From Pontixanthobacter aquaemixtae (lineage in GTDB: Bacteria > Pseudomonadota > Alphaproteobacteria > Sphingomonadales > Sphingomonadaceae): a stretch of 64,000 bases of DNA. The stretch spans positions 682,001 through 746,000 of the forward strand of contig NZ_WTYX01000002.1 in assembly GCF_009827395.1 (NCBI RefSeq). Direction: 5' to 3'. Positions 34,203 to 42,946 of this stretch are shown here, in pieces; position 1 is the first letter of the stretch, and every line of letters starts with the position of its first letter. A program made the position numbers and the translations under genes. The notes beneath the pieces were generated by a model. The model worked only from the letters and a program-made list of their open reading frames with translations, was not told where the DNA came from and ran no database searches.

Positions 34203-35903
34203 CTAGGCGATCAGTTCGCTCGCATACATCGTACGAACGGTGCGCTTATCGACCTTCTGCGTGCCGAGGCGAGGCAGTTTTTCTTCTGCTTGCCAAATAT
34301 GTTCGGGCAGCGGCACTTTGAACGGCGCGAGTTTTTCAAGCATAAATTCGCGCAATTGTTCAGCGGTCAGCGAATGGCCGTCTTTCAGCAGATAGACCGC
34401 CGCAGGCACTTCGCCCATGCGTTCGTCGGGAATGCCGAAGACCGAACATTCGGCGATCGCTTCATGCGCGTAAATACCCGCTTCGACTTCGATACAGGTG
34501 ATGTTTTCGCCGCCGCGGATGATGATGTCTTTCTTGCGATCGACGATGTAGAGATATTCGTCTTCATCAAGATAGCCGAGATCGCCGGTGCGGAAGAAAC
34601 CGTCATCGGTGAAGGCCGCTTTGGTGGCTTCTTCGTTGCGCCAATAGCCTTTGAAATTGGCCACGGTGCGGAAACACACTTCGCCGGTTGCGCCCTGCGG
34701 CATAGCATTTCCGTCATCATCGAGAATCGCGATTTCGACGATTGGCTTGCTGGCTTTGCCGGTGCTGCCCGGTTTGGCCATATAGTTTTCGTTGAAATTG
34801 CCGCAGCCCACGCCGTTGGTTTCTGTCAGGCCATAGCCCAGCAGCGGGAAGCCTTCGGGGAAGGCGTCCTTGATCTTTGTGACATGGTCGGTCGGGCGCG
34901 GCGCGCCGCCCGCGGCGAAGCTTTTGCACGCAGACAGGTCGAATGTGTCGCGATCGGGATGCGTCGCGATTTCATAGCTCATCAGCGGAACACCGACAAA
35001 ATAGCTGACCTTTTCCGATTCCATCAGCTGCAGCGCATGCAAGGCATCCCATTTGGGCATCATCACCAGCTTGCGGGCAATGCCGTAGCTTTGCAGGAAC
35101 AACGGCACTTCGCCGGTGACGTGGAACAGCGGCACCGCGATCAGCGCGCAGGGCTGTTCGGTCGGTTCTTCGCCCTGCTGGGTCAGCAACAATTTTGCCA
35201 TCGCGCTTTGCGAGATATAGCTCATGGTTCCGGCCATCACCGCGCGGTGATCGGACCATGCGCCTTTCGATGCGCCGGTCGAACCCGATGTATAGAGAAT
35301 GGTCGCGAGATCATCGGGGCCCAGCTCTGCCAGCATGGCCATGGCGGTGTTGCCTTCTGCCCATGTGTTGGCGAGCCCGCTAGAGGCCGGCCCGTCATGG
35401 TCGAACATAACAACTTTCGCGCAGTGATCATTGCCTTCGATCCGCTTGGCGCGGTCTTCATCGGCCAGCACGATCGAACATTCCGCCAGATTGATCGCAT
35501 CGGCGAGTTCGGGGCCGGTTGAAAATCCGTTGAGCAAGGTCGCGCAGCCGCCTGCCATGATAATGCCCATATAGGCGATGATCCAATTGGCAGAGTTGCG
35601 CGCTGCGAGGCCCACGCGGTCCCCTTTCTTGAGGCCGTGATCTTGCGCCAGGCCCGCGGCGACATGCGATCCCGCGACCCAGCATTCGCCGAAAGTCAGC
35701 CGCACGTCCCCGTCAACGAGGAAAGTCAGATCTTTGTTTTCGTTGCAATAATGGGCAAAATAATGCGCCAGGCTTGGCGGCGCATTTTTGAATGTCGGCA
35801 TTTTCACGCCGTAAGCTTCGTAATCTTCGGTTTCGAACGGTTGGCCCGGGGCAATCAGGGCCTCGATGATAGTGTCGAGGGAATTATCAAGCTCTGTCGG
35901 CAT
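34203..35903 (-). CDS. AMP-binding acyl-CoA synthetase
   Basis: Adenylate-forming enzyme, 566 residues, activating a carboxylate with ATP and CoA. Motifs: TILYTSGSTGASKGAWSDHR (P-loop), LLGYGLTETNGVG, FFRTGDLGYLDEDEYLYIVDRKKDIIIRGGENI (adenylation hinge) and a C-terminal catalytic Lys region (LPRLGTQKVDKRTVR). Probably medium- or long-chain fatty acid CoA ligase; the acyl pocket cannot be read reliably. ATG 35903 is chosen, with GGAGAGG 12 nt upstream; the longer TTG start would include that ribosome-binding site. Confidence 0.9.
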   Translation of the reverse strand: MPTELDNSLDTIIEALIAPGQPFETEDYEAYGVKMPTFKNAPPSLAHYFAHYCNENKDLTFLVDGDVRLTFGECWVAGSHVAAGLAQDHGLKKGDRVGLAARNSANWIIAYMGIIMAGGCATLLNGFSTGPELADAINLAECSIVLADEDRAKRIEGNDHCAKVVMFDHDGPASSGLANTWAEGNTAMAMLAELGPDDLATILYTSGSTGASKGAWSDHRAVMAGTMSYISQSAMAKLLLTQQGEEPTEQPCALIAVPLFHVTGEVPLFLQSYGIARKLVMMPKWDALHALQLMESEKVSYFVGVPLMSYEIATHPDRDTFDLSACKSFAAGGAPRPTDHVTKIKDAFPEGFPLLGYGLTETNGVGCGNFNENYMAKPGSTGKASKPIVEIAILDDDGNAMPQGATGEVCFRTVANFKGYWRNEEATKAAFTDDGFFRTGDLGYLDEDEYLYIVDRKKDIIIRGGENITCIEVEAGIYAHEAIAECSVFGIPDERMGEVPAAVYLLKDGHSLTAEQLREFMLEKLAPFKVPLPEHIWQAEEKLPRLGTQKVDKRTVRTMYASELIA

Positions 35904-36001
35904 CGGTGTACGTATCCTCTCCAATAGTCACGCCTCTTGTTTCCGAGGCGCATAAAAACGCGTAATTGTGTGAAGCGCAGGGTTCCCCTCAAACTCTGCC
36001 T

Positions 36002-36067
36002 ATGCCAGAAGCCGCGCGAAACCTGCTCTCGCGGAATCCGATCTTCGCAGAGTTTCTTAGGGGGTAA
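36002..36067 (+). CDS. possible 21-residue leader peptide of lgt
   Basis: ATG at 36002 opens a 21-codon frame (MPEAARNLLSRNPIFAEFLR plus Gly) whose TAA ends 5 nt before the lgt TTG start. Most of it is embedded in a structured leader: AAACTCTGC (35991-35999) pairs with GCAGAGTTT (36047-36055) around an inner CCGCG/CGCGG. Translation of this frame would open the hairpin, so it could couple to or control lgt. Purely positional evidence. Confidence 0.3.
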   Translation: MPEAARNLLSRNPIFAEFLRG

Positions 36068-36072
36068 GACAC

Positions 36073-36999
36073 TTGCTGTCACTATTGTCTGCGGCTGCTC
36101 TTTCGAGCGTTACACCAGAGGTCGCCGCACCTGCGATTCAATGGGCCGATCTGGGCCTGACCGAAGGCATCGATCTGGGCTTTTTCACGCTGCGCTATTA
36201 TTCGCTGGCCTATCTGCTCGGGATTATTTTTGCCTATTGGCACACGTCAAAAATGCTCAAACAACCCGGCGCGCCGATGGCGCAGCGGCACGCAGATGAT
36301 CTGTTTTTCTACTCTACGCTCGGGGTGATCCTTGGCGGCCGTCTCGGCTATGCGCTGTTCTACAAGCCGGAACTGTTCAGCAGTTTCGAAGGCGATGGCT
36401 TCGTCAGTTGGGAATTGCTGCGGCTGTGGGATGGCGGGATGAGCTTCCATGGCGGCTTGATTGGTGTGCTGCTCGCGATTGCCTTTGTCAGCAGGCAGGG
36501 GAAACTGTCGTTCCTGCGCGTGTGCGATTACGTTGCGGTCAGCGTCCCGATGGGGATGTTGCTGGGCCGGCTGGCCAATTTTGTGAATGGCGAATTGTGG
36601 GGCCGCACCACCGATGTCCCATGGGCGATGGCCTTTCCCGAAGTGGTCAACGGTGTGCTGATCACCGGCCCGCCGCGTCATCCTTCGCAGCTTTATGAAG
36701 CAGCTCTCGAAGGGCTGCTTCTGCTGATCATTCTGCTGGTGATGTTCTGGAAAACCCGCGCCCGCTATCGCCCCGGCTTGCTTGTTGGCGTGTTCACCAC
36801 GGGCATTGCGTTGGGCCGGTTCATCGTCGAATTTTTCCGTCAGCCTGACGAACATTTGACCGAATTCGCGGTCAATACCGGCCTGTCGATGGGCCAATGG
36901 CTGACAATTCCGCTGATCCTGCTGGGCGTGGCCATCACGATCCGGGCATTGCGCAATCCGCCTCTGGCCAGCGGGGCTGCGCAAAACACCGCCAACTGA
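36073..36999 (+). CDS. lgt: prolipoprotein diacylglyceryl transferase
   Basis: Inner-membrane enzyme that moves diacylglycerol from phosphatidylglycerol to the lipobox cysteine, 308 residues with about seven membrane helices. Signature regions: GGMSFHGGLIGVLLA (essential His), GRLANFVNGELWGR (Lgt signature) and RHPSQLYEAALEG. TTG start with a GGGGG ribosome-binding stretch 8-12 nt upstream. The stop codon overlaps the next gene's ATG by one base. Confidence 0.95.
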   Translation: MLSLLSAAALSSVTPEVAAPAIQWADLGLTEGIDLGFFTLRYYSLAYLLGIIFAYWHTSKMLKQPGAPMAQRHADDLFFYSTLGVILGGRLGYALFYKPELFSSFEGDGFVSWELLRLWDGGMSFHGGLIGVLLAIAFVSRQGKLSFLRVCDYVAVSVPMGMLLGRLANFVNGELWGRTTDVPWAMAFPEVVNGVLITGPPRHPSQLYEAALEGLLLLIILLVMFWKTRARYRPGLLVGVFTTGIALGRFIVEFFRQPDEHLTEFAVNTGLSMGQWLTIPLILLGVAITIRALRNPPLASGAAQNTAN

Positions 37000-38060
37000 T
37001 GGATAATGCCGCGCAAAGTCTGGGCGACAGCTTTCGCCGGCTGATCCGCAACACCGGCCCGATCTCGCTTTCGCATTTTATGGGCGAAAGCAATGCGCGC
37101 TATTATTCGGGCAAGGACCCGCTGGGGGATGCGGGCGATTTCGTGACCGCGCCCGAAATCAGCCAGATGTTTGGCGAACTGATCGGATTGTGGCTTGCCG
37201 ATATCTGGATCCGCGCAGGGCGCGAAGAGCGGGTCTATTATGTCGAGCTTGGTCCCGGGCGCGGAACGTTGGCCAAAGATGCCTTGCGCGCGGCGCGCAA
37301 ATACGGGCTGGAGCCACGGATTCACTTTGTCGAAACCTCTCAAAAGCTGAAAGATATCCAGCTCAAGGAAGTTCCCGGGGCAATCTGGCACGATGATCTG
37401 TCCAGCGTTCCGATGGACGGCCCGATCCTGCTGGTTGCCAATGAATTTTTTGATGCGCTTCCGGTGCGGCAATTGGTGCGCGATGCGGATGGCTGGCGCG
37501 AAAGAATGGTCGGGCTGGACGGTGATGAATTTGTTTTCGTTGCCGGCAGCCAGCCGATGGATGCGGCGGTTCCGGCGCAATGGCGCGATGTCGAACCGGG
37601 CACCATTCTGGAATCGTGCCCGGGCGCGGCAGCGGTGATGTATGAAGCGGCGGGCCGGTTGGTCGATCAAAGCGGTGCGGCGCTGTTCATCGACTACGGC
37701 TTCGATACGCTCAAGCCGGGATCGACATTGCAGGCGGTGCACCGGCACCAGAAAGTTCCGGTCTTCGCCAATCCGGGCGGCGCGGATCTGACCGCGCATG
37801 TCGATTTCGAAACGCTTGGCCGAATTGCTGAATCGCGCGATGCGAAAATTCTGGGCACCGTCGGGCAGGGGGCGTGGCTGCGCAGTTTGGGGATCGAATC
37901 GCGCGCGCAGAATCTGGCCCAAACCGCCCCGCAATATGCCCATGAAATCCTCGCGGCGAAGGACCGTTTGGTTGCGGACGATCAGATGGGCAAATTGTTC
38001 AAAGTGATGGGTCTGACCTCTCCCGATTGGCCCGAAGGCGTCGGGTTTTCCCAAGACTAG
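36999..38060 (+). CDS. MidA/NDUFAF7-family SAM-dependent methyltransferase
   Basis: 353 residues. Homologue of mitochondrial NDUFAF7, an arginine methyltransferase needed for complex I assembly. Contains GDFVTAPEISQMFGELIG, the SAM loop VELGPGRGTLAKDALR, LLVANEFFDALPVRQ and ALFIDYGFD. In alphaproteobacteria this gene commonly follows lgt. The bacterial target is inferred, not proven. Translation is probably coupled to lgt. Confidence 0.9.
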   Translation: MDNAAQSLGDSFRRLIRNTGPISLSHFMGESNARYYSGKDPLGDAGDFVTAPEISQMFGELIGLWLADIWIRAGREERVYYVELGPGRGTLAKDALRAARKYGLEPRIHFVETSQKLKDIQLKEVPGAIWHDDLSSVPMDGPILLVANEFFDALPVRQLVRDADGWRERMVGLDGDEFVFVAGSQPMDAAVPAQWRDVEPGTILESCPGAAAVMYEAAGRLVDQSGAALFIDYGFDTLKPGSTLQAVHRHQKVPVFANPGGADLTAHVDFETLGRIAESRDAKILGTVGQGAWLRSLGIESRAQNLAQTAPQYAHEILAAKDRLVADDQMGKLFKVMGLTSPDWPEGVGFSQD

Positions 38061-38164
38061 CGCCCGATTGAGCATGCGCTCCGCAATGTGCGCAACATCA
38101 AAATTGCGGCTCTGCGCCCGCTGGTCTATGCGCAGCGCAACCAATCCAATTGATAGGCAATTCT

Positions 38165-39331
38165 ATGCGCGCGACCCCTGATTTCGATTTCCAGCTTGGC
38201 GAAACCGCTGAAATGATTCGCGACACAACCGCGCGCTTTGCCGACGAGCAGATTATGCCGCTGGCTGAAAAGGCGGATCGCGAAGACTGGTTCCCGCGCG
38301 ATTTGTGGCCGCAAATGGGGGAGCTGGGCCTGCACGGCCTGACGGTTGACGAAGAGGATGGCGGGCTGGGGCTGGGCTATCTCGAACATGTGATTGCGGT
38401 GGAAGAAGTCAGCCGCGCGAGCGCATCGGTCGGCCTGTCTTACGGCGCGCATTCCAATCTGTGCGTCAACCAGATCCGCCGCTGGGGCAATCCGGAACAG
38501 AAAGCAAAATATCTGCCCAAGCTGATTTCGGGCGAACATGTCGGCAGCCTGGCGATGAGCGAGGCAAGCGCGGGTTCGGATGTTGTTTCGATGAAACTCA
38601 AAGCCGATCAGGTGCAGGGCGGATATGTTCTCAACGGCACCAAGTTCTGGATCACCAATGCACAACATGCCGATACGCTGGTGGTCTATGCCAAAACCGC
38701 GCCCGAGCAGGGCAGCCGCGGGATCACTGCGTTTCTGATCGAGAAAGACATGCCCGGTTTCAGCATCGGCCAGAAGATCGACAAGATGGGCATGCGCGGC
38801 TCCCCCACCGCAGAGCTGGTGTTCGACGATTGCGAAGTGCCCGAAGAAAATGTGATGGGCGCGCTGCATGGCGGCGTGGGCGTGTTGATGAGCGGGCTGG
38901 ATTACGAGCGCGTGGTGCTTGCCGGATTGCAGCTGGGCATAATGCAGGCGTGTCTTGATACCGTGATCCCCTATCTGCGCGAGCGCAAACAGTTCGGAAA
39001 GCCAATCGGATCGTTTCAGCTGATGCAGGCGAAAGTGGCCGATATGTATGTCGCGCTGCAATCGGCGCGCGCTTACACCTATGCGGTGGCCAAGGCCTGC
39101 GACGCCGACCAGACAACGCGCTTCGATGCGGCGGGCTGCATTCTGCTCGCCAGCGAAAACGCCTTCCGCGTGGCCGCAGAAAGCGTGCAGGCCTTGGGCG
39201 GGGCGGGCTATACGAAAGACTGGCCGGTGGAGAGGTATCTGCGCGATGCCAAACTGCTCGATATCGGCGCGGGGACCAACGAGATCCGCCGGATGCTGAT
39301 CGGTCGCGAGTTGATTGGAGCGGCGGGGTAA
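38165..39331 (+). CDS. isovaleryl-CoA dehydrogenase
   Basis: FAD-dependent acyl-CoA dehydrogenase of leucine degradation, 388 residues, passing electrons to ETF. Marks: [31 protein letters not shown] (FAD and substrate), [11 protein letters not shown], the catalytic-base region [13 protein letters not shown] (Glu), and [22 protein letters not shown]. Closest in wording to IVD. Start ATG 38165. Its TAA overlaps the next gene by 1 nt. Neighbouring mccB supports the leucine pathway. Confidence 0.93.
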   Translation: MRATPDFDFQLGETAEMIRDTTARFADEQIMPLAEKADREDWFPRDLWPQMGELGLHGLTVDEEDGGLGLGYLEHVIAVEEVSRASASVGLSYGAHSNLCVNQIRRWGNPEQKAKYLPKLISGEHVGSLAMSEASAGSDVVSMKLKADQVQGGYVLNGTKFWITNAQHADTLVVYAKTAPEQGSRGITAFLIEKDMPGFSIGQKIDKMGMRGSPTAELVFDDCEVPEENVMGALHGGVGVLMSGLDYERVVLAGLQLGIMQACLDTVIPYLRERKQFGKPIGSFQLMQAKVADMYVALQSARAYTYAVAKACDADQTTRFDAAGCILLASENAFRVAAESVQALGGAGYTKDWPVERYLRDAKLLDIGAGTNEIRRMLIGRELIGAAG

Positions 39332-39609
39332 TGACGAACCAAGATGAGGCCCCGATGAACCTGATCGAAGCGCGGATCGGAGACAATGGCTTCCCAGAGG
39401 TAAGCATTGCCGCATTTCAGCTGGAGAAGCCTTTCGATTTCGGGCGCTTCATAGCTGATGTAGCTCGCCATGGAGCGAAGGCTTTTGCAACCACCTATTC
39501 TATGGACGAGGACGAGGCAATGCAGCAAATCTGTGAGGGTTTGACCGAGCAATTGCGTTGGCAGGACTCCAGCATAGAAATGATCAATCCAGGAAGTCTC
39601 GATTCATGA
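39331..39609 (+). CDS. small protein, possibly DUF5076-like
   Basis: 92 residues. The stretch [19 protein letters not shown] followed by a Met/Asp/Glu-rich helix and LTEQLRW resembles small sphingomonad DUF5076 proteins (aerial pattern of a beta-strand pair, then DxARH and a C-terminal helix); I am not certain of the family. Translated in lock-step with its neighbours: starts 1 nt inside the ivd stop and ends as ATGA over the mccB start. That coupling suggests a role tied to leucine catabolism. Confidence 0.7.
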   Translation: MTNQDEAPMNLIEARIGDNGFPEVSIAAFQLEKPFDFGRFIADVARHGAKAFATTYSMDEDEAMQQICEGLTEQLRWQDSSIEMINPGSLDS

Positions 39610-41210
39610 CCGCACCCGTACTTACATCGAAACTCGATCTCGAAAGCCCCGATGCGAAAGCCAATGCGGCGCATAATCGGGCGCTGGTGGATGATTTGCG
39701 TTCGAAAGTCGCGGAGGCGGCTTTGGGCGGCAGCGAGGGCAGTCGGGAGCGGCATGTTGCGCGGGGCAAACTGCTCCCGCGTGAACGTGTAGAGCGGTTG
39801 CTCGATCCCGGATCGCCCTTTCTCGAGATTGGCCAGCTGGCGGCCAACGGCATGTATGGCAAGGATGAGATTCCAGCTGCCGGGATGATCGCCGGGATTG
39901 GCCGCGTTTCGGGGCGGCAGGCGATGATCGTGTGCAACGATGCCACGGTGAAGGGCGGTACCTATTATCCGATGACGGTGAAGAAGCACCTCCGCGCGCA
40001 GGAAATCGCGCAGGAGAATAATCTTCCCTGCGTCTATCTGGTCGATAGCGGCGGCGCGAATTTGCCGCATCAGGCCGAAGTGTTTCCCGACCGCGACCAT
40101 TTCGGGCGCATCTTCTTCAATCAGGCCAATATGTCCGCCAGGCAGATTCCGCAGATCGCCTGCGTGATGGGCAGCTGCACCGCGGGCGGCGCCTATGTTC
40201 CGGCCATGTCGGACGAGACGGTGATTGTCCGCAACCAGGGCACGATCTTCCTCGCCGGGCCGCCGCTGGTGAAAGCCGCAACGGGGGAGGAAATCAGCGC
40301 TGAGGATCTGGGCGGCGGTGATCTGCATGCGAAGAAATCGGGCGTGGTCGATCACCTCGCTGAAAATGACGAACACGCGCTGACAATCGTGCGCGATATT
40401 GTCTCGCATCTGGGTGCGAATGAAGGGGCAAAGGTTGATCTGAAAGACCCGCGCCCGCCCAAATTCGATGCCGAGGAACTCTATTCGATCATTCCCGACG
40501 ATGTCCGCGCGCCTTACGATGTGAAGGAAGTGATCGCGCGGATCGTCGACGGGTCCGAATTCCACGAATTCAAGGCGCAGTATGGCAGCACGCTGGTGTG
40601 CGGTTTCGCGCATATCTGGGGCATGCCGGTGGCTATCCTTGCCAATAATGGCGTGCTGTTTTCGGAAAGCGCACAGAAAGGCGCGCACTTTATCGAACTG
40701 GCCGCGCAGCGCGGCATTCCGCTGCTGTTCCTGCAGAATATTTCGGGCTTTATGGTCGGCGGCAAATATGAAGCGGAAGGCATTGCCAAGCATGGCGCGA
40801 AGCTGGTGACGGCGGTTGCCACTGCGCAAGTGCCCAAGATCACCGTGGTCATCGGCGGCAGCTTCGGCGCGGGCAATTACGGCATGGCGGGCCGCGCCTA
40901 TTCCCCGCGCTTCCTGTTCACCTGGCCCAATGCGCGCATCAGCGTGATGGGCGGCGAACAGGCCGCATCGGTGCTCGCCACCGTCCACCGCGACGCTGAC
41001 AAATGGTCGGAGGAAGAGGCAGAAGAATTCAAGGCCCCGATCCGACAGAAATACGAAGATGAAGGCAATCCTTACTATGCCACCGCGCGCCTATGGGATG
41101 ACGGCGTGATTGATCCGGCGCAGACGCGCGATGTGTTGGGCCTGGCCTTCGCCGCGACGCTGGAAGCACCGTTCCCCGACAAGCCGCAATTCGGCGTGTT
41201 CAGGATGTAA
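39606..41210 (+). CDS. methylcrotonyl-CoA carboxylase beta subunit
   Basis: Carboxyltransferase subunit, 534 residues, that moves CO2 from biotin to 3-methylcrotonyl-CoA. Features: [29 protein letters not shown] and [14 protein letters not shown] (N-terminal acyl-CoA site), [27 protein letters not shown] and [16 protein letters not shown] (C-terminal site), close to MCC-beta. Start ATG 39606. The biotin-carrying alpha subunit, normally adjacent, is not in the next several genes. Confidence 0.93.
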   Translation: MTAPVLTSKLDLESPDAKANAAHNRALVDDLRSKVAEAALGGSEGSRERHVARGKLLPRERVERLLDPGSPFLEIGQLAANGMYGKDEIPAAGMIAGIGRVSGRQAMIVCNDATVKGGTYYPMTVKKHLRAQEIAQENNLPCVYLVDSGGANLPHQAEVFPDRDHFGRIFFNQANMSARQIPQIACVMGSCTAGGAYVPAMSDETVIVRNQGTIFLAGPPLVKAATGEEISAEDLGGGDLHAKKSGVVDHLAENDEHALTIVRDIVSHLGANEGAKVDLKDPRPPKFDAEELYSIIPDDVRAPYDVKEVIARIVDGSEFHEFKAQYGSTLVCGFAHIWGMPVAILANNGVLFSESAQKGAHFIELAAQRGIPLLFLQNISGFMVGGKYEAEGIAKHGAKLVTAVATAQVPKITVVIGGSFGAGNYGMAGRAYSPRFLFTWPNARISVMGGEQAASVLATVHRDADKWSEEEAEEFKAPIRQKYEDEGNPYYATARLWDDGVIDPAQTRDVLGLAFAATLEAPFPDKPQFGVFRM

Positions 41211-41212
41211 CG

Positions 41213-41569
41213 ATGGAGCTTCATTTGCCCGGTGGTCGCTTGGTAGAAATATCGAGCGTTGAAAATCTGCGGACAGAGCTGTCATTGCTGTCGCGGATTG
41301 ATGATGGCGAAGCTGTCGAACTCAAAGACGGCACAAAGCATTCCATCCGGGCGGAGCGCGATGACGCCTATTGGATTGTCACGGCAAAGCCGCGCGGTTG
41401 GTGGTTTCGCCAAACGTTGACGACCGGCGACTGGATTGACCGTTCCAAGCAGAAGCGAAAGCCGTTCTGGGTACGGCGAGGCAATTTGACCGAGGCAAAA
41501 ACCCGCAAGGTCTTTGTGGAGTTTTTTGAAGGAAAGAAACTCAGTCAGCCGGTTGAAGGCGCAAACTGA
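41213..41569 (+). CDS. hypothetical protein after mccB
   Basis: 118 residues, family not recognised. Begins MELHLPGGRLVEISSVENLR and has a basic, tryptophan-rich centre (YWIVTAKPRGWWFRQTL, KQKRKPFWVRRGN) and a charged end. No signal peptide, no membrane helix. Starts 3 nt after the mccB stop, so it is almost certainly on that transcript. It occupies the place where mccA would usually be. Confidence 0.65.
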   Translation: MELHLPGGRLVEISSVENLRTELSLLSRIDDGEAVELKDGTKHSIRAERDDAYWIVTAKPRGWWFRQTLTTGDWIDRSKQKRKPFWVRRGNLTEAKTRKVFVEFFEGKKLSQPVEGAN

Positions 41570-41631
41570 AGCGCCAAACTTCGCTCGCTTTCCCCAATGT
41601 AGCTGCTAGGCAGTTTGCATAGGGAGAGAGA

Positions 41632-42258
41632 ATGCCGGAAAATCCTCAACGCAAGCGTTCGGTCCTGTCGCGTATCGTGCGGCGGATCATCATGTTGATA
41701 TACAGCTGGCAGGGCTGGAAGCTCGATGGCGGCTTGCCCAAAGATCTAAAAAAATATGTGATCGCGGGCGCGCCGCATACGTCGAATTGGGACTTCGTGT
41801 TTTTCGCCGGTGCGACCGCGAAACTGGGTGTGCAGCCCAATTTCATGGGCAAACACACGCTGTTTCAGGGCATCATGCGCAATTTCATGTTCGATATGGG
41901 CGGTATCCCGATCGACCGGACCAAACGCGCCAATGCGGTCGAACAGGTCGCGGCGGAATTTGAACGGCGCGATGAACTGGCGCTGGTCATCGCGGCGGAG
42001 GGATCGCGCACCACCGATGGCAGCTGGAAATCGGGCTTTTACAATATTGCCCGCGCCGCCAAGGTTCCGATCATTGCCGCATGGGTTTGCAACGAACGCA
42101 AGATATTGGGTTTCAGCGAGCCGGTTTGGCCAACGGGCAATTATGGCGAGGATCTCGCCAAGATTGCCGCATTCATGCGGTCCAAATTGCCCAATTACGA
42201 GCGTTACAAAGTGCTCGAAGCGCAAGCAAAGCGGGTAATTGCCGAACAGGGCGGTTGA
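41632..42258 (+). CDS. lysophospholipid acyltransferase family protein
   Basis: 208 residues, PlsC-like fold. The HX4D catalytic motif is GAPHTSNWDFVFFAG; the second block MGGIPIDRT and third block VIAAEGSRTTDGSWKSGFYNIA fit acyl-acceptor binding. One N-terminal amphipathic or membrane segment (RIIMLIYSWQGW). Probably acylates a lysophospholipid or similar lipid; the acceptor is unknown. GGAGAGAG precedes the ATG. Confidence 0.88.
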   Translation: MPENPQRKRSVLSRIVRRIIMLIYSWQGWKLDGGLPKDLKKYVIAGAPHTSNWDFVFFAGATAKLGVQPNFMGKHTLFQGIMRNFMFDMGGIPIDRTKRANAVEQVAAEFERRDELALVIAAEGSRTTDGSWKSGFYNIARAAKVPIIAAWVCNERKILGFSEPVWPTGNYGEDLAKIAAFMRSKLPNYERYKVLEAQAKRVIAEQGG

Positions 42259-42319
42259 GAAGCCGGCAATCTTCATTACATAGCCTTCAGCGCCAAATTT
42301 TTCGGCAGGAAGGTGCGCG

Positions 42320-42946
42320 ATGACGCAAGACGATCTTCAGGAAGAACGCGGCGGCCTGGTCAGGCTGGCGATGAGGCTGATCGAAAGGCGCGGCAGCGAA
42401 GTCAGCCGTGCCATACTCGCGTCGGAAGCCGAAATCGCCCGTTCGCGCATCGATGCGATCTTTCCCGAAGAAGACGATCTGTTCCAGGCGATACTGGAAG
42501 ACTGGTACGCGCCAGACATTGCGATCATGGAAGAGGTGATCGAATCCGATCTGCCGATCCAGCGCAAGTTCTACGAATTTTTCGCGCGGCGCTTTGCGCG
42601 TGAGATGGACCGTTACCGTCAGGATCCGGCGCAGTTCGCGCTCTATGTCGAACTGGGAACCGCACGGCTGGAGCAAGTGCGCGGCTATATCGATCTGGCC
42701 GACCACTATATGAGCATTCTCGTCGCCGAAGCGCAGGCCGAAGGATTCTTCGCGGATTTGAAGATCGATCAGGCGATGTCGCTGATCAACCAGATGGTGA
42801 TCTGCTACACATCACCGCAAGTGATGATGATGCTGGGCGACAGGCTGACCGAGGAGAAGCTCGGCCAGATTATCGATACGCTGTTTGCCGGCCTGACCGC
42901 CAAGAAAGGCGGTGCGCGCGGCGTGGCAAGCCTGAAGCTTGCTTAA
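42320..42946 (+). CDS. TetR/AcrR-family transcriptional regulator
   Basis: 208 residues with an N-terminal helix-turn-helix (GLVRLAMRLIERRGSEVSRAI, SRIDAIFPEEDDLFQAIL) and a helical ligand/dimer domain. The HTH is slightly divergent: SEAEIARSRIDAIF replaces the usual VSKGTLYHHF-type recognition helix. Ends overlapping the convergent 5'-nucleotidase gene by 4 nt. May control the acyltransferase immediately upstream, 61 bp away. Confidence 0.85.
   Translation: MTQDDLQEERGGLVRLAMRLIERRGSEVSRAILASEAEIARSRIDAIFPEEDDLFQAILEDWYAPDIAIMEEVIESDLPIQRKFYEFFARRFAREMDRYRQDPAQFALYVELGTARLEQVRGYIDLADHYMSILVAEAQAEGFFADLKIDQAMSLINQMVICYTSPQVMMMLGDRLTEEKLGQIIDTLFAGLTAKKGGARGVASLKLA

Noticed and set aside
32709-35522. 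937-codon plus-strand open frame
   Set aside because: It lies antisense to glnD and the acyl-CoA synthetase, is rich in low-complexity His/Arg/Phe and matches no family; a shadow of high-GC coding DNA.
38061-38155. 31-codon in-frame extension after the methyltransferase stop
   Set aside because: Open by chance in GC-rich DNA; TAG is in the expected place for the family and the extension has no conserved motif.
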